Under the pieces are notes generated by a model. The model was given only the letters and a program-made list of their open reading frames with translations, was not told where the DNA came from and did not search any database. From assembly GCF_001511835.1 (NCBI RefSeq), contig NZ_LN997848.1, forward strand, positions 3,438,001 to 3,502,000: a stretch of 64,000 nucleotides of DNA, given 5' to 3'. This DNA comes from Magnetospirillum sp. XM-1. Lineage in GTDB: Bacteria; Pseudomonadota; Alphaproteobacteria; Rhodospirillales; Magnetospirillaceae. This document shows positions 57,501 through 64,000 of this stretch, in pieces (positions within the stretch are counted from its first letter, which is position 1; every line of letters begins with the position of its first letter). Both the position numbers and the translations under genes were made by a program.

Positions 57501-57543
57501 GCAGCCGGCCACCGCATTGAAGCAGAAGGAGAATGCCCAATGA
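54514..57543 (+). CDS. glnE: Bifunctional glutamine synthetase adenylyltransferase/deadenylase
   Basis: GlnE attaches or removes AMP on glutamine synthetase in response to PII. Two nucleotidyltransferase domains are visible, each with the G-x11-D-x-D core: GMGKLGARELNYSSDIDL at about residue 205 (deadenylylating half) and AMGKAGGREMSATSDLDL at about 720 (adenylylating half). About 1009 residues, near the usual length. The start is unsure: TTG 54514 gives the longest frame, while GTG 54574 (VSFPLDPRFF) is possible. Its stop overlaps bcp (ATGA). Confidence 0.95.
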   Translation: MTLDPVFRSVKQPQHLGPHKVSFPLDPRFFPGVADPARVEVGLARWREAADAQDDAELAAFMRALPGRDGIGDLLRGVFANSPFLTLCLEKEPGFLRHALEVGPDRALDGLIAELAADLRTESDFPRLMRELRIAKRRCSLLAALADLGGAWPLEKVTGALATMAEVACRLGLSFLLRREADRGNLTLAHPEDPEKGSGIIVLGMGKLGARELNYSSDIDLIVFYDHEKLVYTGKRSIQECVIAMTKELVRILDERDHEGYVFRTDLRLRPDPGSTPPAVALVAAEAYYEGFGQNWERAAMIKARLVAGDAETGAAFIRFLRPFIWRKSLDFAAIQDIHSIKRQINAHKGGRSIAVAGHNVKLGRGGIREIEFFAQTQQLIWGGRQPEMRVSGTLEALHALAAAGHVTPEVVADMEAAYRYLRTLEHRLQMVDDKQTQTLPTNPHVLAEIAAFMGAADVEAFSADLTAHLQKVEHHYAGLFEDAPPLGAGGNLVFTGGENDPETVHTITEMGFTNADAVCSTIRGWHHGRVRATRSTRARELLTELTPALLSALATTTAPDDAFMRFDEFLTRLPAGVPLFSLFYANPSLLELVAEIMGDAPMLAEHLARHTTTLDSVLQANFFEPLPPQDVLEAELAKALSDADDFQLVLDVTRRWANDRKFQVGVLTLRNVIEASEAASALSDVAGAILRQLGPKVEEEFARAHGHVPGGAWVILAMGKAGGREMSATSDLDLILVYDCPEDAEESDGSRPLAPPVWFSRLTQRMVNALTAKTGEGTLYEVDMRLRPSGNSGPIASSLEAFRRYQEEAAWTWEHMALTRARVVAGDPALAARVEAIIRQTLTRPRDGAKLLADVADMRERMAKEHKAGSIWEVKHLRGGLVDIEFTAQYLQLAHGPAHPEMLDSNTAGALDKAAQAGVLDRADCATLTEALRLWSAVQTVLRQTIAGGFDEHTAPRGLKDVLVRAAGMTDFKSLTDRMEDCAADAHEVFSRLIEQPATALKQKENAQ

Positions 57544-58001
57544 CCACCGCCCCCGGCGCCCCCGCCCCCGACTTCGCCATGGAAACGGACGACGGCAAGA
57601 CCGCCCTGGCCGATTACCGCGGCAAGATCCTGGTGCTGTACTTCTACCCCAAGGATGACACCTCGGGCTGCACCTCGGAGGCCAAGGCTTTCCGCGATGC
57701 CATGGCCGAATACCGGGCGGCCGGAATCGAAATCCTGGGCGTATCCAAGGATTCGGTGGCCAGCCACGCCAAGTTCCGCGCCAAGCACGAATTGCCCTTC
57801 CGCCTGGGCTCCGACCCCGACGGCGCGGTGTGCGAGGCCTATGGCGTGTGGAAAAAGAAGAGCATGTACGGCCGCGAATACATGGGCATCGAGCGCTCCA
57901 CCTTCCTGATCGATCAAAATGGCGTGCTGCGCGCCGAATGGCGCAAGGTCAAGGTCACCGGCCATGCCGAGGCGGTGCTGAAGGCGGCCAAGGGGCTTTA
58001 A
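57540..58001 (+). CDS. bcp: Thioredoxin-dependent peroxiredoxin, BCP/PrxQ type
   Basis: The 153-residue cytosolic peroxidase reduces H2O2 and organic peroxides. It has APDFAMETDDG, YFYPKDDTSGCTSEAKAF with the peroxidatic Cys, and GIERSTFLID. The resolving Cys that lies five residues later in E. coli BCP is replaced by Ala; a second Cys in DGAVCEAYGVW is typical of other members. ATG 57540 overlaps the glnE stop. Confidence 0.93.
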   Translation: MTTAPGAPAPDFAMETDDGKTALADYRGKILVLYFYPKDDTSGCTSEAKAFRDAMAEYRAAGIEILGVSKDSVASHAKFRAKHELPFRLGSDPDGAVCEAYGVWKKKSMYGREYMGIERSTFLIDQNGVLRAEWRKVKVTGHAEAVLKAAKGL

Positions 58002-58094
58002 TATCGGGCTATCGCCCAAACCCCCTTTTATTTTCAAAAACAAGGGAGGTTTGGAGGCCTCGCCTCCAAGCGGGGTCCGGGGCGGCAGCCCCGC
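58002..58094. repeat. Dispersed GC-rich repeat, family B, copy 2
   Basis: This element begins right after the bcp stop, in reverse orientation relative to 25652-25765. It carries GGGCTATCGCCC, a CCCCCTTTTATTTTC tract, GGTTTGGAGG with CCTCC, and GGGGTCCGGGGCGGCAGCCCC. It ends 16 nt before the next gene. Confidence 0.8.
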
Positions 58095-58110
58095 AAGATT
58101 GGGACAACAC

Positions 58111-58911
58111 ATGATCACCCTCACAGAAGCTGCCTTTGCCGTCCTGACCGCCGCCGATCCGGCGGAGAAGTGCCGCCTCACCCGCCTTTACGCCGCCGAT
58201 TGGCGGGAAGGCCGGATCACCCGGGTGGGCGACACCCTGCCCCCCGCCCGCCCGGCCCGGCCCGCCCGCCCGCAGCTTCTGGCGCCCAAGGAGATGCCGC
58301 GCCGCTCGTACGGGGGCGATCGGGGCCGCATCGGCTTGCTGCACGCTTTGGCCCATATCGAGCTGAACGCCATCGATCTCGGCTGGGACATCGTGGCGCG
58401 CTTCGCCCATGAAGGCCTGCCCGACGACTTCGCCTCGGACTGGGTGCAGGTGGCGCTGGACGAGGTCGAGCATTTCGAGATGCTGGAGCGCCTGCTGGGC
58501 AGTCTGGGGGCGGCCTATGGCGACCTGCCCGCCCATGACGGGCTGTGGCAGGCGGCCGAGAAGACCGCCGACGACATCCTGGCCCGACTGGTGGTGGTGC
58601 CCATGACGCTGGAGGCGCGCGGCTGCGACACCACGCCCGCCACCATGGAGAAGCTGGCCCGCAACGGCGACACCCTGACGCCCCCGGCGCTGGACGTCAT
58701 CTACAACGACGAGATTCGCCACGTGGCCGCCGGCGTGCGCTGGTTCACCTTCGTGGCGAGGAAACGCGGCCTCGACCCCCGCGCCGAATACCACCGGCTG
58801 CTGCCGCTGCGCTATCCCGGCGGATTGAAGGAGCCCTTCAACCACGCCGCCCGCGCCGAGGCCGGCTTTCCCCGCGACTGGTACGAGCCCATGGCCAGGG
58901 TGAGTTCATAG
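58111..58911 (+). CDS. DUF455 family ferritin-like protein
   Basis: The 266-residue protein belongs to DUF455: LLHALAHIELNAIDLGWDIVARF, VQVALDEVEHFEMLERLL, VVPMTLEARGCDTTP and VIYNDEIRHVAAGVRWF give Glu/His pairs (E-x2-H) that suggest a di-iron ferritin-like site. The activity is unknown, although relatives are sometimes annotated with tRNA-hydroxylase-like folds. ATG 58111 fits homologues; the Pro/Arg-rich stretch at about 45-58 is a linker. Confidence 0.85.
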   Translation: MITLTEAAFAVLTAADPAEKCRLTRLYAADWREGRITRVGDTLPPARPARPARPQLLAPKEMPRRSYGGDRGRIGLLHALAHIELNAIDLGWDIVARFAHEGLPDDFASDWVQVALDEVEHFEMLERLLGSLGAAYGDLPAHDGLWQAAEKTADDILARLVVVPMTLEARGCDTTPATMEKLARNGDTLTPPALDVIYNDEIRHVAAGVRWFTFVARKRGLDPRAEYHRLLPLRYPGGLKEPFNHAARAEAGFPRDWYEPMARVSS

Positions 58912-59051
58912 CGGCCTTCCGGCCATGGGGGGATCGGGGTACCATACCGTCAACCGGGGGGTGGAATGGGCGGCTAGCTCGGAAAGACCCTGGGGCGTGA
59001 CCGATCTGCGCATTGGTCATGATCGGAAAGGTCTTACGGCAGGATTGCAGC

Positions 59052-59915
59052 ATGGGCGCCAAGGCACGCTTCAACGAGCTTCTCGGTCTCGACCTTCATC
59101 CGAAGATCATCGATATCGGGGCCAATCCCATTTCCTATCCGATCTATTACTGGATGCATCAGGCGGGCGACATCGACATCGTCGGCTTTGAGCCGGCGCC
59201 GGTCCCCTTCGCCCAGTTGCAGGAAACCAAGGGCCCGCGCGAAACCTATCTTCCCCTGGCGGTGGGAGACGGCAGGCGGCACACCCTTCACCTGTGCTTC
59301 GCGCCGGGCATGTCGTCGATCTTCGAGCCGGACCCCGCGGTGCTGGACCTGTTTCCCCGGGGCTCCCTGTGGGGCTCGGTGCTGGAGACCATGGAGGTGG
59401 ACACCGTCCGCCTGGACGACGTGCCGGAGACCGAAGGCGTCGACATGATCTCCATCGACATCCAGGGCGCCGAACTGATGGCGTTGGAAAATGCGGCAGA
59501 ACGCCTGAAGACGACCCTGCTGATCCATTGCGAGGTGGAGTTCGTGCCCATCTACAAGGGCCAGCCCCTGTTCTCGGAAGTGGAGATCTTCCTGCGCTCG
59601 CAGGGCTTCATGCTCCACACCTTCCAGGAAATGAACACGCGCTGCATCACGCCGCTGGTGCTGAACGACGACCCCACGGCGGGCTTCAACCAGCATTTCT
59701 GGGCCAACGCCGTGTTCATCCGCGACCTGTCCAAGGCCAACCAGCTGTCCGACCAGGAGATCCTGAAACTGGCGATGCTGCTGCACGACCTGTATCAGTC
59801 GGTGGACGCCAGCATGCGGCTGCTAAGCGTCTACGACACCCGGCACGGAACGGCCCTGGCGCCCACCTACCTCAACAATCTCAGGCAGCACTACAACTCC
59901 GCCCTGCCGGCCTGA
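59052..59915 (+). CDS. FkbM-family SAM-dependent methyltransferase
   Basis: The 287-residue protein shows a Rossmann methyltransferase core: IIDIGANPISYPIYYW (SAM loop), IVGFEPAPVPF, and the FkbM signature VDMISIDIQGAELMALENA, then LLIHCEVEFVPIYKGQPLFSE. FkbM enzymes O-methylate sugars or polyketides, often in surface glycan or flagellin modification. The final ~60 residues are extra. ATG 59052 has AGGA 7 nt upstream; TTG 59013 and ATG 59019 are alternatives. It is isolated. Confidence 0.85.
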   Translation: MGAKARFNELLGLDLHPKIIDIGANPISYPIYYWMHQAGDIDIVGFEPAPVPFAQLQETKGPRETYLPLAVGDGRRHTLHLCFAPGMSSIFEPDPAVLDLFPRGSLWGSVLETMEVDTVRLDDVPETEGVDMISIDIQGAELMALENAAERLKTTLLIHCEVEFVPIYKGQPLFSEVEIFLRSQGFMLHTFQEMNTRCITPLVLNDDPTAGFNQHFWANAVFIRDLSKANQLSDQEILKLAMLLHDLYQSVDASMRLLSVYDTRHGTALAPTYLNNLRQHYNSALPA

Positions 59916-59988
59916 CGGCCCGCAGCGGAGCCATGGGTCTCTGAAGCCACGGGCATTCAAACCCGTAAATCCGCATTCCACCCCTTTG

Positions 59989-60085
59989 CGTCATGGCCGG
60001 GCTCGACCCGGCCATCCATGTGGAGCCGTTCGGTACGGTGCCAGGTGGAGCCACGTGGATGCCCGGAACAAGTCCGGGCATGACG
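59989..60085. repeat. Dispersed palindromic repeat, family A, copy 2
   Basis: Ends CGTCATGGCCGGGCTCGAC and AAGTCCGGGCATGACG are imperfect inverted repeats; the core differs from copy 1 at 14619-14729. It lies in the 275-nt gap 59916-60190 between the FkbM gene and the nap operon end, which otherwise contains only the nap terminator. Confidence 0.78.
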
Positions 60086-60128
60086 AGAGTGGGAACGGGG
60101 CAGATTTACGGCTTGATGATCTAAAGAC

Positions 60129-60163
60129 AAAAAAAGGGCCTCCCGGGGAGTCTCGGGAGGCCC
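60129..60163 (-). terminator. Rho-independent terminator of the nap operon
   Basis: Read leftward, GGGCCTCCC/GGGAGGCCC (9 bp, 10-nt loop) is followed by a run of seven T (A-run 60129-60135 on the + strand), 27 nt after the napC stop. Confidence 0.9.
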
Positions 60164-60190
60164 ATGATGTTGGGGATCAAGCGGTGGTCC

Positions 60191-60832
60191 CTACGGCTTG
60201 ACCGCCCCGCCCACGCTTTCGTTCAACTCGCGCTCGGCCTTGAAGGCGCCGGCGGGAAGCTGGTGGGCGATACCCTTGTGGCAGTCGATGCAGGTCTTGC
60301 CCTGCTGTTCCGCCTCGGAGTGACGATTGCGCGCGCGCGCCTGCTGCCGGGTCAGGTCGAAAGCCCCGAAATTGTGGCAGTTGCGGCACTCGCGGGAATC
60401 GGTGGACTTCATGCGGGCCCACTCGTGCTTGGCCAGTTCGATGCGCTTGGCCTCGAACTTCTCACGGGTGTCGATGGAACCCAGGATCTTATGCCAGACT
60501 TCGTTGGAGGCCTGGATCTTGCGCTGGATCTTGTAGATCCAGGGACGCGGCACGTGGCAGTCCGGGCAGGTCGCCCGCACGCCGGAACGGTTGGAATCGT
60601 GAATGGTGCCGCGATACTCGCGGTAGACGTTCTGCTCCATCTCGTGGCAGCTGAGGCAGAAGGCTTCGGTATTGGTCAGTTCCAGGACGGTGTTGAAACC
60701 GCCCCAGAAGACGACGCCGCCGACAAACCCCGCCACCAGCAGCACGCCCAAGGACCAGCGGCCGCTCGGACGGCACAACGCCCCCCACCATTCCGCCAAT
60801 ACGCCTTGCTTGGCCGGATTCTCGTTGCTCAT
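60191..60832 (-). CDS. napC: NapC tetraheme c-type cytochrome, quinol dehydrogenase
   Basis: This 213-residue NapC/NirT family protein has an N-terminal membrane anchor ([20 protein letters not shown]) and four heme-binding CxxCH motifs (CLSCH, CPDCH, CRNCH, CIDCH). It oxidises membrane quinol and passes electrons to NapB/NapA in the periplasm. ATG 60832 (MSNENPAKQ) is chosen; ATG 60850 is an alternative. Last gene of the operon, 20 nt after napB, with a strong terminator. Confidence 0.96.
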   Translation of the reverse strand: MSNENPAKQGVLAEWWGALCRPSGRWSLGVLLVAGFVGGVVFWGGFNTVLELTNTEAFCLSCHEMEQNVYREYRGTIHDSNRSGVRATCPDCHVPRPWIYKIQRKIQASNEVWHKILGSIDTREKFEAKRIELAKHEWARMKSTDSRECRNCHNFGAFDLTRQQARARNRHSEAEQQGKTCIDCHKGIAHQLPAGAFKAERELNESVGGAVKP

Positions 60833-60852
60833 GGCCCGATCCTTCCCCATGC

Positions 60853-61308
60853 CTAGCGGATGTTGGTATTGGTGGTGGCGGCCTGGAACTTGTTGTCGAT
60901 CAGCGCCTTGGCATCCACCTGCGGCACATGGCACTGCTTGCAGAAATACCGGTTGCCGTTGACCACGTCCTGACGCACGCCGCTACGGTCGATGTAGTGC
61001 AGGTCCGAAATCTTCGGAGCCTTTTCCTGGTCGCTGTACGGCCATTCATGGCAGCGCAGGCACTGATTGACCTTGAGGTCGATCTCGTACTTGTCGGTGG
61101 TGTGCGGCACCAGCGGCGGCTGCTGGCGATAGGCGCGCTCGTGCTTCGAGCCTTCCATCACCTTGTAGATGGCGGGCGGCGCGTCGGGCGAATCGGCGGC
61201 AGTCGGGCGAAGCGACTTCACCTCGCCGGCCACCACGCCCAGTGCGGTCACCCCCATGCCCAGCGCCAGGGCCAGCGCGAGGGCGATTGCCTTGATCTTA
61301 GTCTTCAC
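60853..61308 (-). CDS. napB: NapB diheme cytochrome subunit of periplasmic nitrate reductase
   Basis: This 151-residue periplasmic diheme cytochrome c has a Sec signal ([19 protein letters not shown]) and two heme sites (CLRCHEW, CKQCHVP). Family blocks [17 protein letters not shown] and [20 protein letters not shown] are present. GTG 61308 gives the signal peptide with AAGGGGA upstream. An ATG at 61347 overlapping the napH stop would add 13 residues in front of the signal and looks less likely. Confidence 0.95.
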   Translation of the reverse strand: MKTKIKAIALALALALGMGVTALGVVAGEVKSLRPTAADSPDAPPAIYKVMEGSKHERAYRQQPPLVPHTTDKYEIDLKVNQCLRCHEWPYSDQEKAPKISDLHYIDRSGVRQDVVNGNRYFCKQCHVPQVDAKALIDNKFQAATTNTNIR

Positions 61309-61346
61309 TGCGGTCACTCCCCTTCCAGAACTCTCGAAAGAAATCA

Positions 61347-62300
61347 TCAAGCAACTTTGACCGGCGGCACTTCGGCCTTCACCCCCGAGCCGGACGACGG
61401 AGTGTCGGACGGCCGGTTGTGGAACCTGGTGTCGAACCGGAAAACGGTCTTTGAACACACGTCGATGCAACGGCCGCAATTGGTGCAGTCGTGCGACATG
61501 ATGACGGGGCCTACTCCCTTGGCGGCGCCGCGCAGCGCGGGCGCGATGACGTGGCGTTCGGGGCAGACGGCGAAACAATCCATGCAATCGTCGCAGGCGG
61601 CGCGGTTGACCGCGGAAACCCGCAGCACCGCCGCCCGGCCCAGCAGGCCGTAGAAGGCCCCCACCGGGCAAAGATGGGTGCACCAGCCGCGGCTTGCGAC
61701 GCCCAGGTCGAACAGGAACACGGCCAGGGTGATCAGGGCGGCCGAACCGAAGGTCAGGATCGCCCCGGTCACCAGCCCGCGATGCAGCATGGTCACCGGG
61801 TTGACCAGTTCCCAGGCGATGGTGCCGGTGGCAGCCGAGGCGACCAGCACGCCGCCCAGCACCCACAGGCGGGTGTTGCGGTTGAGCGGCAATCCCTTCT
61901 CGATCCCCAAGCGCAACCGCAACCAGTGGGCCAGATCGGTGACGGCGTTGACCGGGCAGACCCAGGAGCAATAGACGCGCCCGCCGACCACCAGATAGGC
62001 GGCCAGCACGATGGCCGCGCCGATCAGGGCGGTCCCGGTCATCACATGCCCGGCCACCAGGGCCTGCAGCACCATCAGGGGATCGGTCAGCGGCAGCACG
62101 CCCAGCGTCAGGCTCGACGCCAGATTGCCCTTGGCGATCCACACGCCCCACAGCGGGCCGGTCAGGAACACGGCGACCACCAGGGCCTGGGACAGGCGCC
62201 GGGCCAGCAGCCACTTGTTGGCGGCCAGCCAGCCCTTGGCGGCCACCGCCGAGGCGCCGGGATCAACGAGGCCGGAATGAGCGGTCTTGGTCGCGCTCAT
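61347..62300 (-). CDS. napH: NapH membrane ferredoxin-type quinol dehydrogenase subunit
   Basis: The 317-residue protein has about four transmembrane helices, two CxxxCP loops ([18 protein letters not shown]) and two C-terminal 4Fe-4S sites ([26 protein letters not shown]). With NapG it forms an alternative quinol-oxidising route to NapA. The ATG overlaps the napG stop by 4 nt. The C-terminal tail (about 290-317) is unusually Pro/Ser-rich. Confidence 0.95.
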   Translation of the reverse strand: MSATKTAHSGLVDPGASAVAAKGWLAANKWLLARRLSQALVVAVFLTGPLWGVWIAKGNLASSLTLGVLPLTDPLMVLQALVAGHVMTGTALIGAAIVLAAYLVVGGRVYCSWVCPVNAVTDLAHWLRLRLGIEKGLPLNRNTRLWVLGGVLVASAATGTIAWELVNPVTMLHRGLVTGAILTFGSAALITLAVFLFDLGVASRGWCTHLCPVGAFYGLLGRAAVLRVSAVNRAACDDCMDCFAVCPERHVIAPALRGAAKGVGPVIMSHDCTNCGRCIDVCSKTVFRFDTRFHNRPSDTPSSGSGVKAEVPPVKVA

Positions 62301-63124
62301 GGCTTGAACTCCTTGAAGCCGCCATCGGGGCGCTTCTCAAGCTTGTAGGTGCCGCCCGGCGTCATCTCGACGCCCTCCATGCCGCGCACCTGCACCTCGG
62401 GGCTGGGTTCGACCAGCGAGGCGCCCGCCTTCTTCTTCTCTTCCCAGCCCAGGCGGTAATGCCGGCCCAGCTGGCCGGTGGCCAAGGCGTGCGGCAGGAC
62501 CTTGATGGCCGCCTCGTCCAGCACGCAGGCCCGCTCGCACTTGCCGCAGCCGGTGCATTTGGCCGAATGCACGGTGGGAATGAAGAAGGCGTGCTTGGCG
62601 GTGCGGGTGTTGTGGCTGAGCTCGAGCGTGATGGCCTCGCCGATGCGCGGGCAGACGCGATAGCAGACGTCGCAGCGTAAGCCCAGGAAATTCAGGCAGG
62701 TCTCCTGGCCGACCAGGACGGCCACGCCCATCTTGGCGTTCTTGATGTCGGTCAGCCCCTTGTCCAGCGCGCCCGTCGGGCAGGCGGCGACACAGGGGAT
62801 GTGCTCGCACATCTCGCAAGGGACCTTGCGGGCGTTGAAGAAAGGCGTGCCCAGCGCCGGGCCGTCGCCCACGTCCGACAGCTTCAGGGTGTCGTAGGGG
62901 CAATCCTTGACGCACAGCCCGCAGCGGACGCAGGCCGAAAGAAAATCCTTCTCGGCCACCGCGCCGGGCGGCCGGAGCGCCACCGCCTCGGCCTTGCGCC
63001 GGGCGGGAATGGCAAGCAAAGCGCCAAGCAGCCCGACCGTACAGGCGCCCTTGACCGTTCCGGCCAGCACGGCTCGCCGGTTGTGGTCCACAGCATCCCC
63101 ACCTGTCTTGTGGTGCTTGGCCAT
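62297..63124 (-). CDS. napG: NapG Tat-exported ferredoxin
   Basis: The 275-residue periplasmic protein has a Tat-type leader ([20 protein letters not shown]) and four 4Fe-4S motifs ([30 protein letters not shown], the [18 protein letters not shown] set, [14 protein letters not shown]). It shuttles electrons from NapH to the nitrate reductase. It lies 70 nt downstream of napA and is coupled to napH. Confidence 0.95.
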   Translation of the reverse strand: MAKHHKTGGDAVDHNRRAVLAGTVKGACTVGLLGALLAIPARRKAEAVALRPPGAVAEKDFLSACVRCGLCVKDCPYDTLKLSDVGDGPALGTPFFNARKVPCEMCEHIPCVAACPTGALDKGLTDIKNAKMGVAVLVGQETCLNFLGLRCDVCYRVCPRIGEAITLELSHNTRTAKHAFFIPTVHSAKCTGCGKCERACVLDEAAIKVLPHALATGQLGRHYRLGWEEKKKAGASLVEPSPEVQVRGMEGVEMTPGGTYKLEKRPDGGFKEFKP

Positions 63125-63194
63125 GATTGGCTTCTCCGATGGTTGGGACCGCCCGCCCCGCCTTGGGCGCTACGGGCGGTCCCTTCCCTCTTCC

Positions 63195-64000
63195 TTAGGC
63201 CTTGGTCACCTTGACCGCGCACTTCTTGTAGTCCGTCTCCTTGGAGATCGGGCAAGTGGCGTCAAGAGTGAGCTTGTTGACCAGCTGGCTTTCGTCGAAG
63301 AACGGCATGTAGACCAGCCCCTCCGGCGGCTTGTTACGGCCACGGGTGTCGATACGGGTGGTCACCTCGCCGCGCCGGCTGGCGATCTTCACCACGTCGC
63401 CGTTGCGCAAATTGCGCTTGGCGGCGTCGTTGGGATGCATGTACAGCACGGCGTTGGGCACCGACTTGTGCAGTTCCGGCACGCGACGGGTCATGGACCC
63501 CGAATGCCAGTGCTCCAGCACGCGGCCGGTGGACAGCCACAGGTCGTACTCCTTGTCCGGCGACTCGGCGGCCGGAGCGTAGGGCAGCGCGAAGATCCAG
63601 GCCTTGCCGTCGGGCTTGCCGTAGAACTTCACACCCTCGCCCGCCTTCACGTAGGGGTCGTAGCCCTCACGGAAGCGCCACAGGGTCTCCTTGCCGTCGA
63701 CCACCGGCCAGCGCAGGCCGCGGGCCTTGTGGTAGGTCTCGAACGGCGCCAGATCGTGGGCATGGCCGCGACCAAACTGGGCATATTCCTCGAACAGGCC
63801 CTTCTGGACGTAGAAGCCGAACGCCTTGGACTCGTCGTTGTCGTGACCGGCCTGCAGCTCGGCCAGCGGGAACTTATCCACGGCGCCGTTCTTGTACAGG
63901 ATGTCGAACAGCGTCTTGCCGCGCACTTCCGGCTTCTTGGCGATCAGTTCCTCCGGCCACACTTCCTCGACCTTGAAGCGCTTGGAGAACTCCATCAGCT
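63195..64000 (-). CDS. napA: NapA periplasmic nitrate reductase, C-terminal part (5' end outside window)
   Basis: About 268 C-terminal residues of the large molybdo-bis-MGD subunit are visible and the frame is open to the window edge. Landmarks are [28 protein letters not shown], the beta-barrel segment [24 protein letters not shown] and the terminal cofactor region [19 protein letters not shown] ... [12 protein letters not shown]. It reduces nitrate to nitrite in the periplasm. The Tat leader and iron-sulfur site lie beyond 64000, as would any napF or napD. Confidence 0.96.
   Translation of the reverse strand, partial: LMEFSKRFKVEEVWPEELIAKKPEVRGKTLFDILYKNGAVDKFPLAELQAGHDNDESKAFGFYVQKGLFEEYAQFGRGHAHDLAPFETYHKARGLRWPVVDGKETLWRFREGYDPYVKAGEGVKFYGKPDGKAWIFALPYAPAAESPDKEYDLWLSTGRVLEHWHSGSMTRRVPELHKSVPNAVLYMHPNDAAKRNLRNGDVVKIASRRGEVTTRIDTRGRNKPPEGLVYMPFFDESQLVNKLTLDATCPISKETDYKKCAVKVTKA

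Noticed and set aside
55042..57540. 832-codon ORF opposite glnE
   Set aside because: Shadow of glnE, without recognisable domains.

Overview
The window is 64 kb of high-GC DNA (strong G/C bias at third codon positions) with the gene content of a free-living, respiratory, motile alphaproteobacterium. Pointers are a TrcR-type (DUF1013) cell-cycle regulator, cobalt-early cobalamin genes, a Cys-type membrane formate dehydrogenase with DUF3305/DUF3306 accessories, a bacteriohemerythrin, four methyl-accepting chemotaxis proteins (MCPs) and a nap operon ordered A-G-H-B-C. That combination fits Magnetospirillum/Paramagnetospirillum-like Rhodospirillales; this is an inference from gene content and no database was searched. 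I see no rRNA or tRNA gene, insertion sequence, prophage or CRISPR array.

Layout. 1-7 kb: a tandemly duplicated response regulator/PAS-kinase module with a CheX-type phosphatase between the copies, another receiver, then cobK and cbiD overlapping tail to tail. 6.5-15.2 kb: receiver/sensor kinase pair, a nitrate/nitrite-sensing (NIT) MCP, an RMD1-family protein, an operon of secreted protein + ECF sigma + anti-sigma with a candidate autoregulated promoter, and a receiver. 15.2-24.6 kb: ppdK with an unusually structured 3' region, a membrane-TPR protein of unknown function, glyQS and an MCP carrying a PilZ domain. 24.8-35.2 kb: enoyl-CoA hydratase, LysR regulator, hemerythrin, GST, then MCP + STAS + HATPase facing a receiver-PP2C phosphatase (a partner-switching set), another MCP behind a good sigma-54 site, and fbp. 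35.4-47.3 kb: an orphan HybE-like chaperone with an FGE-like protein, then formate dehydrogenase maturation and structural genes (ferredoxin, fdhD, mobA-DUF3305, DUF3306, torD-like, Tat peptide, fdhABC with a small lipoprotein). 47.3-59.9 kb: paaY/thioesterase/bdhA operon, DUF1192, quinone oxidoreductase, trcR, a large AsmA/YhdP-like protein, glnE, bcp, DUF455 and FkbM-type genes. 60-64 kb: napC, B, H, G and the 3' part of napA, all leftward.

Formate oxidation (Fdh feeding electrons to quinone) and periplasmic nitrate reduction (NapC/NapGH drawing from quinol) together form a plausible anaerobic or microaerobic respiratory chain. The dense chemoreceptor and two-component content suggests taxis toward redox or electron-acceptor signals. 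Three families of dispersed palindromic repeats each occur twice in the window. No obviously unprecedented large system is present; the least explained items are the PAS kinases with an invariant three-cysteine pattern, the MCP-linked partner-switching set, the membrane-TPR gene and the structured element after ppdK.
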